This document shows positions 13,685 to 16,219 of a stretch of DNA of 16,219 bases, piece after piece. The stretch comes from Oscillibacter sp. GTDB lineage: Bacteria > Bacillota > Clostridia > Oscillospirales > Oscillospiraceae. The translations under genes and the position numbers were made by a program. The first letter of the stretch is position 1, and each line of letters begins with the position of its first letter. Below the pieces are notes generated by a model. That model was not told where the DNA came from, searched no databases, and saw only the letters and a program-made list of their open reading frames with translations. Location: NCBI GenBank assembly GCA_009773995.1, contig VSMY01000057.1:1-16219 (forward strand), given 5' to 3'.

Positions 13685-14733
13685 CGGTCCAAATCCAAAA
13701 GCGCTATGGGGACTTCCGACTGGACGTAAGTTTCGAGGCGGAGAACGGGAAGTCCCTGGCCCTGCTGGGAGCCTCCGGCTGCGGGAAGAGCGCGGCCCTC
13801 AAATGCATCGCCGGGGTGGATAAGCCCGACGCGGGCCGGATCGAGCTGGACGGCCGGGTCCTCTTCGACAGCGGCGCGGGGATCGACCTGCCGCCTCAGC
13901 GGCGCCGGGTGGGCCTCCTCTTCCAGAACTATGCCCTCTTCCCCCACATGACGGTGGAGCGAAACATCGCCGTCTGCCTAGGCCGCCTGGACAAACAGAA
14001 ACGCCGGGAGCGGACGGCGGAGCTCCTTTCTCTGCTCCGCCTGGAGGGCCAGGGGGCCCTCTATCCCCGGCAGCTCTCCGGCGGGCAGCAGCAGCGGGCG
14101 GCCCTGGCCCGCATCCTGGCGGCGGAGCCCCAGGCGCTGCTGCTGGACGAGCCCTTTTCCGCTTTGGACAGCTTTTTGAAATGGCAGCTGGAGCAGGAGC
14201 TCCGGGCGCTTCTGGACCGCTTTCCCGGTCCCGTGATTTGGGTCAGCCACGACCGGAGAGAGGTTTTCCGGAACTGTCCCCAGGTCTGCGTCCTGGAGAA
14301 TGGAACATCCTCCCCGGCGGTAGGCGTGACGGAGCTGATGACAAGCCCCGGCACCGTCGGCGCCGCCCGGCTCTCCGGGTGCCAAAACTGTGTCCCCGTC
14401 CGCCCCGGCCCCGCTCCGGGGCTGGCGGAGGTCCCGGACTGGGGGCTGACGCTCCGGGCCGCGGCCCCCTGGCGGGAGGGCGTCACGACCCTGGGCCTCC
14501 GGGCAGACCGCGTCCACCCCGCGGAGGCGGGGGAGGTGAACGCCTTTCCCTGCCAAATTGTCCGGGTGACGGAGGACGTGTCCTCCGTGTTCGCCGTCCT
14601 CCGTCCGGAGGCGGCTTCCCCCGAAGCCCCGCCCCTCTGGATGGAGCTGCCCAAGGACGCCTGGGCCGCCCTGCCGGACCGGGAGCGCCTTCTGGCGGCG
14701 GTCCGCCCGGAGGATCTGATGTTATTGGAATAG
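13675..14733 (+). CDS. modC: Molybdate ABC transporter ATP-binding protein ModC
   Basis: A 352-residue ABC ATPase powering molybdate import. The Walker A motif is GASGCGKS (32-39), the Q-loop LLFQNYALFPHMT, the signature LSGGQQQR (134-141), Walker B LLLDEP (155-160) with catalytic Glu159, and the H-loop is SHD. The C-terminal third (about 225-352) is a TOBE/Mop-like regulatory extension (CQIVRVTEDVSSVFAVL ... VRPEDLMLLE) that binds molybdate in the family and can cause trans-inhibition. Its start overlaps modB by ten bases (AAGGAGGGG five bases upstream). MogA follows after 13 bases. Canonical length supports a complete gene. Confidence 0.96.
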   Translation: MALTVQIQKRYGDFRLDVSFEAENGKSLALLGASGCGKSAALKCIAGVDKPDAGRIELDGRVLFDSGAGIDLPPQRRRVGLLFQNYALFPHMTVERNIAVCLGRLDKQKRRERTAELLSLLRLEGQGALYPRQLSGGQQQRAALARILAAEPQALLLDEPFSALDSFLKWQLEQELRALLDRFPGPVIWVSHDRREVFRNCPQVCVLENGTSSPAVGVTELMTSPGTVGAARLSGCQNCVPVRPGPAPGLAEVPDWGLTLRAAAPWREGVTTLGLRADRVHPAEAGEVNAFPCQIVRVTEDVSSVFAVLRPEAASPEAPPLWMELPKDAWAALPDRERLLAAVRPEDLMLLE

Positions 14734-14746
14734 GAGGAGCTTTCAT

Positions 14747-15253
14747 ATGTACACAGCCGCCGTTCTCACCGTCAGCGACCGGAGCTTCCGGGGCCAGCGC
14801 CCCGACGAGGCGGGCCCGCTGGTCGTCTCCCTGCTGGAGGCGGCGGGCTATCGGGTCCTGGAGGCCGCCGTGGTCCCCGACGAACAGCCGGAGATTGAAG
14901 CCGCCCTCGTCCGCCTGGCGGACCAAACCGGGGCTGCCCTGGTGGCGACCACCGGGGGCACCGGCTTCTCCCCCCGAGACGTGACCCCGGAGGCCACCAT
15001 GGCCGTCTGCCAGCGTTTGGTCCCCGGCATCCCGGAGGCCATGCGGGCCGCGTCCCTGGCCGTTACCCCCCGTGCCATGCTGTCCAGGGCGGCGGCGGGC
15101 ATCCGGGGCGGGACCCTCATCGTCAACCTCCCCGGCAGCCCCAAGGCGGCCCGGGAAAACCTGGAAGCGGTGCTGCCCGCTTTGGAGCACGGGTTGAAGA
15201 TGCTCCTGGGCGGCCCCGCCGACTGCGCGTCCAGTGTCCCCGGCGCTCTGTAG
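14747..15253 (+). CDS. mogA: Molybdopterin adenylyltransferase, MogA/MoaB family
   Basis: A 168-residue protein that adenylates molybdopterin before metal insertion. The family pattern is clear: AAVLTVSDRSFRGQRPDEAGP at the N terminus, with the usual Ser/Asp SDRS motif; TTGGTGFSPRDVTPEAT (68-84), carrying the catalytic acidic residues; and VNLPGSPKAARENLEAVLPALEHGL near the end. Length matches single-domain MogA/MoaB. TAGGAGGAGC lies six to seven bases before the ATG. It is the last gene of the operon, followed after about 85 bases by a strong terminator. Whether it corresponds to MogA or MoaB cannot be separated by eye. Confidence 0.93.
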   Translation: MYTAAVLTVSDRSFRGQRPDEAGPLVVSLLEAAGYRVLEAAVVPDEQPEIEAALVRLADQTGAALVATTGGTGFSPRDVTPEATMAVCQRLVPGIPEAMRAASLAVTPRAMLSRAAAGIRGGTLIVNLPGSPKAARENLEAVLPALEHGLKMLLGGPADCASSVPGAL

Positions 15254-15339
15254 GGGGCGGATTCCGCGCCGCCCCATTTCCCGAGACCGCCGCAGCCGCG
15301 GAGAACGGGCCGGGGCAGAGCCCGGCCTCTGCAAGGATG

Positions 15340-15376
15340 AAAAAGCCCCTTGTCATTTTGGACAAGGGGCTTTTTT
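15340..15376. terminator. Bidirectional terminator between mogA and the XdhC gene
   Basis: GCCCCTTGTC (15345-15354) pairs perfectly with GACAAGGGGC (15361-15370), extended by A-runs and T-runs to 15 pairs. T6 follows rightward and T5 leftward. It closes both convergent units. The 86 bases before it hold only further GC-rich inverted repeats (GGCCGGG/CCCGGCC near 15309-15327). Confidence 0.92.
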
Positions 15377-15383
15377 ATATACT

Positions 15384-16219
15384 CTATAAATGTGATGGGC
15401 AACCGTGCTCCAGCCCTCCGGCGGCCTCCCGGCGGAGGGCCCGCTCATAGATCAGCTCTCCGGTGATGCTGACGGCGATTTCCTCCGGCGTCACGGCCTT
15501 GATGGCGGTGCCGATGGGGGTATGGACCTGCCGGATGGCCTCCTCGGGGACGCCCGCTTCCCGGAGCTTTCCGTTGACGTAGGCGGTTTTTGTCCGGGAG
15601 CCCATGACCCCCACGTAGCGGAGAGGCCGCCGGAGGAGCTGTTCCTCCACCTCGAAGTCGTGGCTGTGGCCGCTGGTCATGACCACGGCGTAGTCCTCCG
15701 CCGTCAGCTCCAGGGCGGCGGCGATGTCCGTATAGGGGCCGCACACCACCGTCTCCGCCTCCGGAAACCGGGCTGGGTCGGCGAAGGCGGGCCGGTCGTC
15801 GAACACGGCCACCCGGAAACCCACGCTCCGCAGCACCGGGACCAGGGCCAGGGCACAGTGTCCCCCGCCGAAGACCACCACCCGCTCCCCCACGGGCAGG
15901 GGCAGGACCAACTGCTTCCCGTCCCAGGCGGGACCCGCCGGGCCCGCGTCCAGCAGAGCCGGGTCCGCCCCGGCTTCCAGGGCCAGCCGGCCGCCTTGAT
16001 GGGCCTCCAGCCGCTTCAGGGCCTCCTGGGCCAGGGCCCGCCAGGCGGCGCTGTCACGGGGGATGAACTGGAGGAGCACCGTCTGCTCCCCGCCGCAGAC
16101 GGAGTCCAGCTCCCCGCCGTGGCGGAGCTCCAGGCGGCGGACGGCAGACCTCTCCTCACGCAGCAGCTCCGCCGACAGGGCCAGGGCCTGGGCCTCCCCC
16201 GGCCCGCCGCCGATGGTCC
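15384..16219 (-). CDS. XdhC-family protein, N terminus cut by the window edge
   Basis: At least 278 residues of an XdhC/CoxI-family protein, whose members bind and mature the molybdenum cofactor for xanthine-dehydrogenase-type hydroxylases. The frame is open to the right edge, so the true start is outside; a GTG at 16077-16079 is internal. Near the edge come TIGGGPGEAQALAL, matching the conserved GTIGGGxxE segment, and then VCGGEQ with the conserved Cys of the family. The C-terminal Rossmann domain reads VVVFGGGHCALALVPVL, then FDDRP, and TSGHSHDFEVEEQLL ... YVGVMGSRTK. It converges on the moa/mod operon across a shared terminator. This indicates that the cofactor made nearby serves a molybdenum hydroxylase, whose genes are not in the window. 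Confidence 0.93.
   Translation of the reverse strand, partial: TIGGGPGEAQALALSAELLREERSAVRRLELRHGGELDSVCGGEQTVLLQFIPRDSAAWRALAQEALKRLEAHQGGRLALEAGADPALLDAGPAGPAWDGKQLVLPLPVGERVVVFGGGHCALALVPVLRSVGFRVAVFDDRPAFADPARFPEAETVVCGPYTDIAAALELTAEDYAVVMTSGHSHDFEVEEQLLRRPLRYVGVMGSRTKTAYVNGKLREAGVPEEAIRQVHTPIGTAIKAVTPEEIAVSITGELIYERALRREAAGGLEHGCPSHL

Overview
The window looks like chromosome from a GC-rich, anaerobic gut-type Firmicute, most likely a clostridial lineage such as Oscillospiraceae. This is inferred from the strong G/C bias at third codon positions, consistent AGGAGG-type ribosome sites, sigma-A-like promoters, a DUF1540 protein, half-size TauE/SafE proteins and the style of the molybdenum genes. 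The genus cannot be fixed from sequence reading alone. The same base composition opens long spurious reading frames on the opposite strand of most real genes.

Left part (1-5080). A membrane-anchored HtrA-type serine protease is read leftward, with a GC-rich hairpin tail. Rightward from it lies a secreted Cys/His-rich protein made of five 36-residue repeats, interrupted by one in-frame amber codon. It has a clear promoter and a perfect terminator. Then come a leader with three stacked inverted repeats and a 63-residue DUF1540 protein, followed by two overlapping half-size TauE/SafE membrane proteins. A HAD phosphatase with a near-consensus promoter and an NTF2/SnoaL-like protein complete this part.

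Middle part (5094-8418). The magnesium transporter gene mgtE (leftward) and a cytoplasmic GH13 glycosidase gene (rightward) diverge from a shared promoter region. A 112-residue three-helix membrane protein of unknown function follows the glycosidase by two bases. Bidirectional hairpin terminators close both convergent junctions.

Right part (8421-16219). This is a molybdenum-cofactor and molybdate-uptake locus. A Crp/Fnr-family regulator diverges from an apparent operon moaA - moaC - MOSC protein - MoeA-like protein - modA - modB - modC - mogA. ModABC imports molybdate; MoaA and MoaC make cyclic pyranopterin monophosphate; MogA adenylates molybdopterin; the MoeA-like protein presumably inserts the metal. 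A convergent XdhC-family gene, cut by the window edge, suggests the cofactor goes to a xanthine-dehydrogenase-family molybdenum hydroxylase. Molybdopterin synthase (moaD/moaE) is not in the window.

The most striking regulatory feature is a perfect 5-4-5 palindrome between the regulator and moaA. It is centred at -41.5 from the predicted moaA start, the class II Crp/Fnr activation position, and it overlaps the regulator's own promoter. The most novel coding feature is the amber-interrupted Cys/His repeat gene.
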